A stretch of 64,000 nt of DNA from assembly GCF_034047335.1 (NCBI RefSeq), contig NZ_CP139137.1:1302001-1366000 (forward strand). Direction: 5' to 3'. A program made the position numbers and the translations under genes. The DNA comes from Chryseobacterium sp. JJR-5R (GTDB lineage Bacteria > Bacteroidota > Bacteroidia > Flavobacteriales > Weeksellaceae). The notes beneath the pieces were generated by a model that did not search any database, was not told the origin of the DNA, and saw nothing but the letters and a program-made list of their open reading frames with translations. Every line of letters begins with the position of its first letter. The stretch's first letter is position 1. Shown in pieces: positions 1 to 8,166 of the stretch.

Positions 1-413
1 ACGACGAAATAGAAACCTGTGATTACCATCATATCAAAGCAGGAAAGGACTTTGTTTTGAGTGACGGATATGTCCTGAAGAATGAAATCCTTACTATTGA
101 GCCGGCTGCTCCCGTTTCTTATGCATTCTGCAGTGATACGAGATATCTGGAAAGTGTTATTCCCATTATTAAAAATGTAAACGTGCTTTATCATGAATCT
201 ACATTTTTACATGATCTGAAAGAAATGGCGGATTATACCGGGCATACAACCGCTTTAGAGGCTGCAGCGATTGCACAGAAAGCCCAGGTCGGGAAACTCA
301 TCCTGGGGCATTTTTCCAACCGGTATGCAGATTTAACGGTATTTACGGATGAAGCCAGAACTGTTTTCTCCAACACTTTTTTACCGAAGGCACTGGAGTC
401 TGTAAAAATTTAG
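1..413 (+). CDS. rnz: Ribonuclease Z, C-terminal part (5' end outside window)
   Basis: This is the last 137 codons of RNase Z (tRNase Z), the cytoplasmic metallo-beta-lactamase-fold endonuclease that trims tRNA 3' ends. The frame is open from base 3 at the window edge, so the gene begins upstream; an internal TTG at 57 is not the start. Visible family landmarks are a CSDT motif with the metal-binding Asp, HESTF followed by a downstream D, then GHTTA, EAA and the C-terminal GHFSNRY block with the last zinc-ligand His. The stop is 3 bases before the next ATG, so the two genes are probably co-transcribed. The N-terminal HxHxDH motif cannot be checked here. Confidence 0.93.
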   Translation, partial: DEIETCDYHHIKAGKDFVLSDGYVLKNEILTIEPAAPVSYAFCSDTRYLESVIPIIKNVNVLYHESTFLHDLKEMADYTGHTTALEAAAIAQKAQVGKLILGHFSNRYADLTVFTDEARTVFSNTFLPKALESVKI

Positions 414-416
414 AAA

Positions 417-1190
417 ATGATGCTGAAAATTGAAGAATTGAAAATATTCCTGGATGAAAAAGCAGATCAGTACAACCGTCCCGATTTCATAGAACATGAC
501 CCGATACAGATTCCGCACCGTTTTTGCCTGAAGCAGGATATCGAAATTGCGGGTTTCCTGGCGGCTACCATTTCGTGGGGAAACCGTAAAGCAATCATCA
601 GGTCAGCAGAAAAAATGCTGGAGATTATGGGGAATTCACCCTATGATTTTGTCATGAATTATTCTGAAAGAGATCTGCAGGAAATTCAGGGAAAAAGTAT
701 CCACAGAACTTTTAACGGTGAAGATTTTGCCTATTTCATACAGCAGTTCAACAAGATCTACAAGGAAAATGAAAGCCTGGAAAGTTTATTCATGGTAAAT
801 GATCCGGAAACCAATTTTCTTCATGCCATTGAAAGGTTCAGGAGCCGGTTTTTAGGCATTGAAAAGCACCGGAGCCATAAGCATGTAAGCTCGCCGTATA
901 AAAATTCTTCCACCAAAAGAATCATCATGTTCCTCCGGTGGATGGTGCGCAAAGACAGGCGAGGGGTAGATTTCGGCATCTGGGAAAATATAGACCAGAA
1001 ACATCTTTCCATTCCGCTGGATGTACACACAGGAAATATCTCCAGGAAACTGGGCCTGATTTCAAGGACACAGAATGACTGGAAAACGGTAGAAGAACTG
1101 GATCTGGTCATCAGGAAACTGGATAAAATGGATCCCGCGAAATATGATTTTGCCCTGTTCGGATTAGGGGTAACAAAAGAAATAACATAA
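417..1190 (+). CDS. TIGR02757 (DUF2400) family protein
   Basis: A 257-residue soluble protein recognised as the TIGR02757/DUF2400 family, which is widespread in Bacteroidota and has no established function. Typical features are the FLAATISWGNR segment near residues 48-58 and the SIPLDVHTGNISRKLGL block near residues 199-215, which resembles the helical DNA-glycosylase-like signature of the family. No signal peptide or membrane segment is seen. It starts 3 bases after rnz ends, and two consecutive ATGs (417 and 420) are available; the first is used here. A DUF1003 gene follows after 13 bases, so a three-gene transcript is likely. Function remains unknown. Confidence 0.85.
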   Translation: MMLKIEELKIFLDEKADQYNRPDFIEHDPIQIPHRFCLKQDIEIAGFLAATISWGNRKAIIRSAEKMLEIMGNSPYDFVMNYSERDLQEIQGKSIHRTFNGEDFAYFIQQFNKIYKENESLESLFMVNDPETNFLHAIERFRSRFLGIEKHRSHKHVSSPYKNSSTKRIIMFLRWMVRKDRRGVDFGIWENIDQKHLSIPLDVHTGNISRKLGLISRTQNDWKTVEELDLVIRKLDKMDPAKYDFALFGLGVTKEIT

Positions 1191-1203
1191 AAACAAGACA
1201 CAA

Positions 1204-1737
1204 ATGAAGAACCAGGAAGACAAATCAGAATTTTTAGAGAAAATAGCCAACGGGATTACCTGGTGGATCGGTTCCATTCCGTCATTAATTGTCCATACCC
1301 TTTTTTTTATCATTTCGTTTCTGCTCCCCCTTCTTCATCTTGTGGAATTTGATAAAATGCTGCTGATCCTTACAACAGTTGTTTCCCTGGAAGCCATTTA
1401 CCTTGCCATTTTTATCCAGATGTCCGTAAACAAAAGCCATGAAAAAATTGAGGATATCCAGGAGGATATTGAAGATATCCAGGAAGACATCGAAGAGATA
1501 AGCGAGGACATCGAGGAAATCAGTGAAGACATTGAAGAGATTACCGAGGATATCGAAGACATTCAGGAAGATATCGAAGAAATCAACGAAGAGGAAGATG
1601 ATGAAGTACACAGCGAAAGGGCAAAAAATGTGATGCTTAAAAGTAATGTCAACTCAAACAAAAACGAAATAAAAGCGCTGAAAGATAAAATTGAAGAACT
1701 TCAGAACAAAATTGAACAGCTTAAAAACGAGAATTAA
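1204..1737 (+). CDS. DUF1003-like membrane protein with seven-heptad coiled coil
   Basis: A 177-residue membrane protein. Residues about 24-46 and 51-72 form two hydrophobic segments that match the DUF1003 pattern (HTLFF in the first, SLEAIYLAIF in the second). Residues 82-130 then consist of seven almost perfect heptads of the type IEDIQED/IEEISED, with Ile at both core positions, followed by an acidic EEEDDE patch and a second predicted coiled coil (about 155-175, rich in LxxKIExL). DUF1003 proteins are inner-membrane proteins of unknown role. The tail probably oligomerises as a long parallel coiled coil in the cytoplasm; that is inference from heptad spacing. It lies 13 bases after the TIGR02757 gene. 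Confidence 0.78.
   Translation: MKNQEDKSEFLEKIANGITWWIGSIPSLIVHTLFFIISFLLPLLHLVEFDKMLLILTTVVSLEAIYLAIFIQMSVNKSHEKIEDIQEDIEDIQEDIEEISEDIEEISEDIEEITEDIEDIQEDIEEINEEEDDEVHSERAKNVMLKSNVNSNKNEIKALKDKIEELQNKIEQLKNEN
1447..1593 (+). repeat. 21-base periodic repeat encoding seven Ile heptads
   Basis: Seven consecutive 21-base units inside the DUF1003-like gene. Each unit encodes I-E-x-I-x-E-D (or a close variant). Units differ mainly at the fifth codon and at synonymous positions, so this is a coding minisatellite that has drifted under selection for the heptad. Confidence 0.85.
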
Positions 1738-1903
1738 CTGCTCATTCAGGTTAAATTAACAGATAATTCACAATTGGGGTTATTTTTTTACCGGCTTTTT
1801 ATTTTACGCAGATATATTATCTGTTATTCGTAAATATTCAGAATAAATTAAATTTTTCATATAATTAACGTTTAATTTTATACAATTCTAATCTAAAATT
1901 TAG

Positions 1904-1911
1904 TATTTTTG
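1904..1911 (+). promoter_or_regulatory. Flavobacterial -7 box before first anchor-L gene
   Basis: TATTTTTG matches the Bacteroidota -7 consensus TAnnTTTG and sits 16 bases before the ATG at 1928. No convincing TTG is seen at the usual distance upstream. The same TAGTATTTTTG string precedes the second paralogue at 4461, which supports it being functional. Confidence 0.55.
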
Positions 1912-1927
1912 AACAAACAATAAAAAA

Positions 1928-4303
1928 ATGTTAAATTATAGACTAAAAAACTATCTCTTTTTTTTAGTATTACTTCTAATTTCGGGATCAGCACTGGCAC
2001 AGAATGCATCCAGAAAAAACAGTAAAGTAAAACTGACATCTGAAAGCATGAAAGCCGGAGCATTTATTGATGTAAATACTACAGCATATCCGGAATCTGC
2101 CTTTACCATGCAGCAGCTTGTACAGCAGGTCCTTATTAACGGACAGTCCAGCTGCGGAACGCCGGATGTGACCAATGTAGTTGTGACGCCCAATCACCTG
2201 GCAACGGATAACAACCGGTTTTGGGGCTATTTCAATAAAGCAACCACAAGTTTCCCTTTTGCCGACGGAATTGTTTTAACAACAGGTTATGCAAGAGAAG
2301 CCGGAAACTCAGCAATCACAGGAAGCCTCCAGGGTAGTATTTCAACAAGCGGGGATGCAGACCTTGCAGCAGCCACCAGTACCAATATCAACAATCAACG
2401 TGATGCCGTAGCATTGGAGTTTGATTTTGTACCGAATTCCAATCAGATTAAATTTAATTATATATTTGCCTCAGAAGAATATACGGGAAGTTTCCCGTGC
2501 AGTTATTCAGATGCATTTGCCTTATTGATCAGGCCGGCAGCCGGCGGCCCGTATACCAATGTTGCTATCCTTCCCGGAACAGCCGGTCCGGTAAGTGTTA
2601 CCAATATACGCCCTGCTACCCAGTTCGGCGGCGGTACGCTTTCATGCGGAGCGCTGAACCCAACTTATTTTGCAGGATACAACACAATGAGTATCGAAAC
2701 CAATTTTAACGGAAGGGTAATCCCTTTAACGGCAATTGCCGACGTAACGCCCGGAGTGGCCTATCATTTTAAGATGGTTCTGGCGGATTATAATGACCAG
2801 ACGCTAGATTCTGCCGTATTCCTTGAAGGAGGATCCTTTGATATCGGAATTAAAATCGTAGACGCCAACGGCGTGGTTTTGCCGGATACGTTAAATATAT
2901 GTGACAATACCCCACAGGTTCTAACGGCATTGCTTACAGCTGCTCCGGGAATGACTTTCCAGTGGTATAAAGACGGGGTAATGATCAACGGTGCAACCAA
3001 TATTTCCTATACAGCAACCTCTCCGGGAGCCTATGAAGTGAAAGTTTCCGTTCCGGGGAACCAGTGTCCTGCATCAGCAGTAATTACCATTGTAGGCGGA
3101 ACAACGCCGCCTGCGCAGAATGCTACCCTGAAACTATGTACAACGCCTTCTGTTTCTACATTTAACCTCAATAATGCTACCCCTTTAATTACCACTTCTA
3201 CAACGGCGGTTGTACGTTATTATGTTAATCAGGCCGATGCAGTGGCGCAAAATGCAAATTTTATTGCTCCTGCACAACTAGGCAGTTATAACGGTACAGA
3301 CGGACAGGTATTGCATGTTGTTGTTTCCAACGGGGCTTTCTGCAGCAAAACGGTTACATTGACCTTAAGAAAAGAAGCTACACCGGTAGCACAGCTTACG
3401 GCAACCAAAGTAAGGATCTGCGTAGGCGAATCCACTACTCTAACTGCTGCCAACGGAGTGACATACGAATGGGTAGGCATGCCGTTGACCGGTGCTACAC
3501 AGACCGTATCCCCGACACAGACCACTACTTATTCGGTATTTGCCATCGGGGCACAGGGGTGTAAGTCTTTACAGCCTGCTACCTTAACTGTGGAAGTAGT
3601 GCCTGCCATTACTTCATCCCTTTCCGGAGGAATGATCTGCCAGGGCGACGTAATTACCCTGGATGCCGGGGCAGGCCCGAGCTATAATTACCTGTGGAGT
3701 ACGGGAGATACCTCCCAGACTATTTCCGTAGCAACGCCCGGAGCCTATTCGGTAACGATTAACAACGGGGTTTGTCAGAAACAATTTACCACACAGGTTA
3801 TTCAGGCCATTATCCCTGAAATCATTAACGTGAACTATAATGAAAACGGAACCATGATTATCACGGCAAGCAACCCAAGCAACGGACCGCTGGAATATTC
3901 AATTGATAACGGGGTAACATGGCAGAATTCAAATACATTTTCAAACATACCGAGAAACATCGTTGTATCCATCAGGGTAAGGGTAAAAAAGACCAGCTGT
4001 GTAGGGTTTCTGGAATATTTCACGTTTATTATGCAGAATGTGATCACACCGAACGGAGATAACATCAATGACCTGATTGATTTCAGAGGAATTATCAAGA
4101 ACAAGGATTTCAAAGCTTCTGTTTTTGACCGTTACGGAAAAGAAGTATATACAGCCACCAGTCTTCAGCCGTATTGGGACGGATACTTCCAGGGGAAAAA
4201 ACTGCCGACGGCATCTTACTGGTATCAGATAACTTTTGAAGATCCGGCCAGTAAAAAGCCTACCATAAAAACAGGCTGGATATTGCTGAAGAATATAGAA
4301 TAA
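1928..4303 (+). CDS. Choice-of-anchor L domain protein, T9SS type B
   Basis: A 791-residue exported surface protein, first of three tandem paralogues. Order of parts: signal peptide (residues 1-25, ending SALAQ); a conserved block starting MKAGAFIDVN; a choice-of-anchor L domain to about residue 305 with the signature NYIFASEEY; several Ig/PKD-like beta modules (about 320-640) with paired Cys and GESTTL-type strands; and a C-terminal domain (about 705-791) opening ITPNGDNIND with VFDRYG and WDG motifs, which is the gliding-motility-associated/T9SS type B sorting signal. It is probably secreted by the type IX system and attached to or released from the cell surface. The ligand is unknown. It has its own promoter-like box and a strong terminator. 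Confidence 0.87.
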   Translation: MLNYRLKNYLFFLVLLLISGSALAQNASRKNSKVKLTSESMKAGAFIDVNTTAYPESAFTMQQLVQQVLINGQSSCGTPDVTNVVVTPNHLATDNNRFWGYFNKATTSFPFADGIVLTTGYAREAGNSAITGSLQGSISTSGDADLAAATSTNINNQRDAVALEFDFVPNSNQIKFNYIFASEEYTGSFPCSYSDAFALLIRPAAGGPYTNVAILPGTAGPVSVTNIRPATQFGGGTLSCGALNPTYFAGYNTMSIETNFNGRVIPLTAIADVTPGVAYHFKMVLADYNDQTLDSAVFLEGGSFDIGIKIVDANGVVLPDTLNICDNTPQVLTALLTAAPGMTFQWYKDGVMINGATNISYTATSPGAYEVKVSVPGNQCPASAVITIVGGTTPPAQNATLKLCTTPSVSTFNLNNATPLITTSTTAVVRYYVNQADAVAQNANFIAPAQLGSYNGTDGQVLHVVVSNGAFCSKTVTLTLRKEATPVAQLTATKVRICVGESTTLTAANGVTYEWVGMPLTGATQTVSPTQTTTYSVFAIGAQGCKSLQPATLTVEVVPAITSSLSGGMICQGDVITLDAGAGPSYNYLWSTGDTSQTISVATPGAYSVTINNGVCQKQFTTQVIQAIIPEIINVNYNENGTMIITASNPSNGPLEYSIDNGVTWQNSNTFSNIPRNIVVSIRVRVKKTSCVGFLEYFTFIMQNVITPNGDNINDLIDFRGIIKNKDFKASVFDRYGKEVYTATSLQPYWDGYFQGKKLPTASYWYQITFEDPASKKPTIKTGWILLKNIE

Positions 4304-4321
4304 GAAAATTTATAGACCCTT

Positions 4322-4357
4322 AAAAGAGGCCGGCAATCTGCCGGCCTCTTTTATTTT
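4322..4357 (+). terminator. Rho-independent terminator after first anchor-L gene
   Basis: A perfect 14-bp stem (4322-4335 with 4339-4352) around a 3-base ATC loop, rich in GGCCGGC, followed by a T-rich tail. Confidence 0.9.
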
Positions 4358-4436
4358 TAATACAGCTGAATCCTGTATTTTTATAACGGAATGGATTGTA
4401 TACGTGATATTGTAATAATTCAATCAAAAAAAATAG

Positions 4437-4444
4437 TATTTTTG
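4437..4444 (+). promoter_or_regulatory. -7 box before second anchor-L gene
   Basis: TATTTTTG (TAnnTTTG) lies 16 bases before the ATG at 4461, the same distance as in the first paralogue. A TTG at 4410-4412 is 24 bases upstream of the box, slightly farther than usual. Confidence 0.55.
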
Positions 4445-4460
4445 TTTAAAATAATATAAA

Positions 4461-7400
4461 ATGTTAAACACGAGGACAAAAAGTTTATTTTTGGCTTTAT
4501 TCTTAGTTTTTGCAGGATGCCTTATTTTTGCTCAGGACAGGCAGAGCAAGGGCGTTGTAAGAAAACCTTCTGCTGAAAGTATGAAAGCCGGTGCTTTTAT
4601 TGATGTCAATGCCGCAGGATACCCGGAATCAAGCTTTAGTATTACGCAGTTGGTTAAAGATGTACTCATTAGCGGTGGATCTACCTGTTCCGCAGCCAAC
4701 GTAACCAATGTTGTGGTTTCCCCTGATTTAGCAGTTACCGATCAGAACAGAAGCTGGGGGTATTTTAATAAAGCTACTACCAATTTCCCTTTTGCCAAAG
4801 GGATTGTCCTTACTACCGGTTATGCCCGAAAAACAGGGAATACCCTGCAGGGAACCCTTAGTGATGCGCTTCCTTCTACTTCCGGAGACGTTGACCTGGC
4901 AACAGCACTAAGTGTTAATAATGCAAACCTGCGGGATGCCACCTATATTGAATTTGATTTTGTACCGGCTTCTACCAAAGTTTCATTCCGGTATCTGTTT
5001 GCCTCCAAAGAATACCAGAGTAATTTTACCTGTAATATTTCCGACGGTTTCGCCTTATTACTAAAGAAGGTAGGGGATCCTACCTATACCAACCTTGCTC
5101 TTCTTCCGGGCGGGGCAGGGTCTGTAAGCGTTACCAATATCATCCCTGCCAACCTGCCGTGCGGACCTAAAAACGTGCAGTATTTTGCAGGCATCAATAA
5201 TCCTCAGATAGAAACTAATTTTGACGGACGTACAATTCCTCTTACGGCAACGGCAACCGTAATCCCGGGACAGACCTACCATTTTAAAATGGTGCTGGCA
5301 GATTACCAGGATTCTAACTTTGATTCTGCCGTTTTTCTTGAAGCCGGTTCCTTTGATATCGGAGTTCAGCTTTTGAATCCTGCCGGAGTAGCGTTACCTT
5401 CATCCATCAATGTATGTGACAATACACCTCAGACCTTCACTGCATCTGTACAGGGTGTAGGAGCTACTTACCAGTGGTTATTGGGAACGACGCCTATCCC
5501 GGGAGCTACCAATGCTTCTTATACGGCGACTCAGCCGGGTGTTTATACCGTTCAGGTATTTTTACCAGGCAATACATGTCCGGGAACAGCTTCAGTGACC
5601 ATTGTAGGCGGAACTTTCCCTACGGTGCAGAATGCTACGCTCACAGCCTGTTATACCGCGGGGAATGCCACTTTTAACCTGACGTCTGCACAGGCTTCCA
5701 TCAGCACAACTCCGGGAGCCACATTTGCTTATTACATCAGCCAGGCAGATGCCCTTGCCGGAAATGCCAATACCATTGCTGCTCCAACAGCTTTTCAAAG
5801 TGCAGGACAGACCATTTACGTCTTGGTTAAAACCGGGTTCTGTTCAAAAGTTGCGGAATTACAACTGGTGAAAGCCCCTCAGATCACGGCAACTGCTGCA
5901 CCGCCTGCTACGCTGACCTGTACCAATTCACAGATCACCTTAGACGGTTCTGCATCCGTTTATCCTGCCGGAGCTACTTTTGCATGGACTACGGCAAACG
6001 GAAACATTGTATCGGGAGCCAATACATTAAACCCGGTAATCAATACGGCAGGAACCTATACTCTAACGATTTCAAATATCTATCAACCCGGAAACTTAAC
6101 CTGTACGGCAACCACAAATGTTACGGTTACAGGAAACAGTGCGCCGCCAAATACCACTTTAACGGCATCAAAAATACTGATCTGTTCAGGGGAATCGGTG
6201 ACGCTGACCGCTTCCGGTGGTGCCACCTATAATTGGGCCGGCTTAACGGGAACGGGAAATACCCAGACAGTTTCACCGACTGCTACCACAACCTATACAG
6301 TGAGTGCAGTAGGGTCGAACGGATGTGTGTCCCAGACACCGGCAACCATTACCATTGAAGTTTCCCAGCCGATTACGGTACAGAATGCAACTTTGTTTAA
6401 ATGTTACCAGACAGGAGGTATTAATTATAACCTGACGGAAGCCCAGCCACAGATGACTTCTGCAACGGGTGTTACTTTTGCCTATTATTTAAATCTGGCT
6501 GATGCAAATGCCGGAAATGCCAATACCATTGCTGCACCCGCATCGTTCAACAGTGCAGGCGGACAGACCATTTATGTCCTGGTTTCAAACGGCGGATGCA
6601 AATACGTAGTAAACTTACAGTTACTGTCAACACCGGCAACTACGCTAACCATTGCTCCCCCACAGCAGATTACGTGTAACACGGCAAATGTTACCTTGAA
6701 TGCTTCCGCATCCGTAATTCCTGCAGGTTCTTCCGTTGCATGGACAACCATCGGGGGAACCATTGTATCCGGAGCCAATACGCTAACGCCTGTTGTGAAT
6801 GCAGGAGGTGTCTATACGCTGACTGTAACCAACGTCAACCAGCCCGGCAACTTAAATTGTTCCTATACGGCAAACGTTACGGTAACCCAGAATACCACAC
6901 TTCCGGTAGCAGCACTAACGGCTACTGTTTTACAAATCTGTCCGGGAGAATCCGTTACGCTGACCGCTTCCGGCGGCGTGAGCTACAACTGGGGCGGCGG
7001 CCTTCCTGGAAATGGAAATACACAGGTAGTCTCCCCGACGCAGAATACAACATATTCAGTATACGCAGTAGGGGCAAACGGATGTGTTTCGGCTAATCAG
7101 GCTACCGTTACCATCGTTGTAGGGCCTCCGGTAGCGGTTCTGGCCGCATCAAAATCTAAAATCTGTGCAGGAGAATCGGTGACATTAACTGCATCAGGCG
7201 GTGTCACCTATGAATGGGTGGGCTTACCCGGGAATGGAAATACACAAGTTGTGACTCCACCAGTCGGTATGATAGTTTATTCTGTTTTTGCTTTAGGCGG
7301 AAACGGATGTAAAGTAGATGACCCGACTTCCATCACCATCGAAGTGGTGCCTGCCATTGAGTCTACCTTGCAGGATGTATATGCCTGTGCAGGAGATGCC

Positions 7401-8051
7401 GGGATCCTGGATGCCGGTGCAGGAACAAATTATACCTATGTATGGAGTACAGGAGCGACCACACAGACCATTTCTGTAAATACACCCGGAATCTATTCCG
7501 TAACCATCAGCAACGGGACCTGTTCCAAAGTATTTTCTGCCCAGTTGATCAATCCTGCACTGCCGCAGTTTACCAACGTAGTATATGACAACCATGTTCT
7601 TACCATATCTGCAACCAACCCAACCAACGGAACGCTGGAGTATTCCATAAACGGCGGTGTTGTATGGCAGTCTTCCAATATATTCTATAATATTCTGGAC
7701 AATACAAACTACAATCTTCTGGTAAGAGTGAAAGATGCCAAATGCAACAATTCATTATCGTTCTTTACCTTTATTGTAATCAATGCCATAACGCCTAATT
7801 CAGACGGTAAAAATGATACGGTAGACTTCACGGGAATCAGCAAATACAATAATTTTGCAGCTTCTGTTTTCGACAGATACGGCCAGGAAGTATTCAAGGC
7901 AAGTAAGAATGAAACGTCTTGGGACGGCCTGCTCAGGGGAGGTATCATACTTCCGACCGCCACCTACTGGTACAGGGTACAGTGGGAAAACCCGGCAAGT
8001 AAAAAACTCGAACTCAGAAACGGCTGGATCTTGTTAAAAAATATAAATTAA
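4461..8051 (+). CDS. Choice-of-anchor L domain protein, expanded, T9SS type B
   Basis: A 1196-residue paralogue of the preceding gene with the same frame: signal peptide (1-25), MKAGAFIDVN block (41-50), anchor-L domain to about residue 300 (RYLFASKEY), Ig-like modules and a T9SS type B C-terminal domain (about 1110-1196, ITPNSDGKND, VFDRYG, WDG). It is about 400 residues longer because a composite module is duplicated: residues about 390-636 and 641-888 each contain an ADAxAGNANTIAAP segment, a PAGxxxAWTT PKD-like segment and an ICxGESVTLTASGG segment, with a third copy of the last segment at about 893-962. Probably a T9SS-exported surface protein or adhesin; the binding partner is unknown. 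Confidence 0.87.
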   Translation: MLNTRTKSLFLALFLVFAGCLIFAQDRQSKGVVRKPSAESMKAGAFIDVNAAGYPESSFSITQLVKDVLISGGSTCSAANVTNVVVSPDLAVTDQNRSWGYFNKATTNFPFAKGIVLTTGYARKTGNTLQGTLSDALPSTSGDVDLATALSVNNANLRDATYIEFDFVPASTKVSFRYLFASKEYQSNFTCNISDGFALLLKKVGDPTYTNLALLPGGAGSVSVTNIIPANLPCGPKNVQYFAGINNPQIETNFDGRTIPLTATATVIPGQTYHFKMVLADYQDSNFDSAVFLEAGSFDIGVQLLNPAGVALPSSINVCDNTPQTFTASVQGVGATYQWLLGTTPIPGATNASYTATQPGVYTVQVFLPGNTCPGTASVTIVGGTFPTVQNATLTACYTAGNATFNLTSAQASISTTPGATFAYYISQADALAGNANTIAAPTAFQSAGQTIYVLVKTGFCSKVAELQLVKAPQITATAAPPATLTCTNSQITLDGSASVYPAGATFAWTTANGNIVSGANTLNPVINTAGTYTLTISNIYQPGNLTCTATTNVTVTGNSAPPNTTLTASKILICSGESVTLTASGGATYNWAGLTGTGNTQTVSPTATTTYTVSAVGSNGCVSQTPATITIEVSQPITVQNATLFKCYQTGGINYNLTEAQPQMTSATGVTFAYYLNLADANAGNANTIAAPASFNSAGGQTIYVLVSNGGCKYVVNLQLLSTPATTLTIAPPQQITCNTANVTLNASASVIPAGSSVAWTTIGGTIVSGANTLTPVVNAGGVYTLTVTNVNQPGNLNCSYTANVTVTQNTTLPVAALTATVLQICPGESVTLTASGGVSYNWGGGLPGNGNTQVVSPTQNTTYSVYAVGANGCVSANQATVTIVVGPPVAVLAASKSKICAGESVTLTASGGVTYEWVGLPGNGNTQVVTPPVGMIVYSVFALGGNGCKVDDPTSITIEVVPAIESTLQDVYACAGDAGILDAGAGTNYTYVWSTGATTQTISVNTPGIYSVTISNGTCSKVFSAQLINPALPQFTNVVYDNHVLTISATNPTNGTLEYSINGGVVWQSSNIFYNILDNTNYNLLVRVKDAKCNNSLSFFTFIVINAITPNSDGKNDTVDFTGISKYNNFAASVFDRYGQEVFKASKNETSWDGLLRGGIILPTATYWYRVQWENPASKKLELRNGWILLKNIN
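5628..7124 (+). repeat. Duplicated composite Ig/PKD module inside the second anchor-L gene
   Basis: Two tandem units of about 245 codons (5628-6368 and 6381-7124) share the same order of three sub-modules. Matches include AGNANTIAAP, IVSGANTL, PGNL and GESVTLTASGG at corresponding positions. The first and third paralogues lack this duplication. Confidence 0.8.
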
Positions 8052-8063
8052 GCATATCTCACT

Positions 8064-8090
8064 AAAACCTCCCAATCCGGGAGGTTTTTT
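8064..8090 (+). terminator. Terminator after second anchor-L gene
   Basis: A 10-bp perfect stem (8064-8073 with 8079-8088) with a 5-base loop and a run of six T. Confidence 0.88.
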
Positions 8091-8142
8091 ACTTTACGAT
8101 ACAAAAAGTCTAAATATTTATATGGTATTTGCAAAAAACAGT

Positions 8143-8150
8143 TAAATTTG
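8143..8150 (+). promoter_or_regulatory. -7 box before third anchor-L gene
   Basis: TAAATTTG (TAnnTTTG) is 16 bases before the ATG at 8167, the same spacing as in both upstream paralogues. No clear -33 TTG was found. Confidence 0.5.
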
Positions 8151-8166
8151 TTGAAACAAAAATATT

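Noticed and set aside
1447..1593. Periodic 21-base repeats resembling a CRISPR-like array
   Set aside because: There are no spacers; units are contiguous and keep one reading frame encoding heptads.
1285..1611. Minus-strand open frame of about 108 codons opposite the heptad repeats
   Set aside because: It is a mirror of the periodic GAx/ATx codons of the plus-strand coiled coil and has no independent start context or family resemblance.
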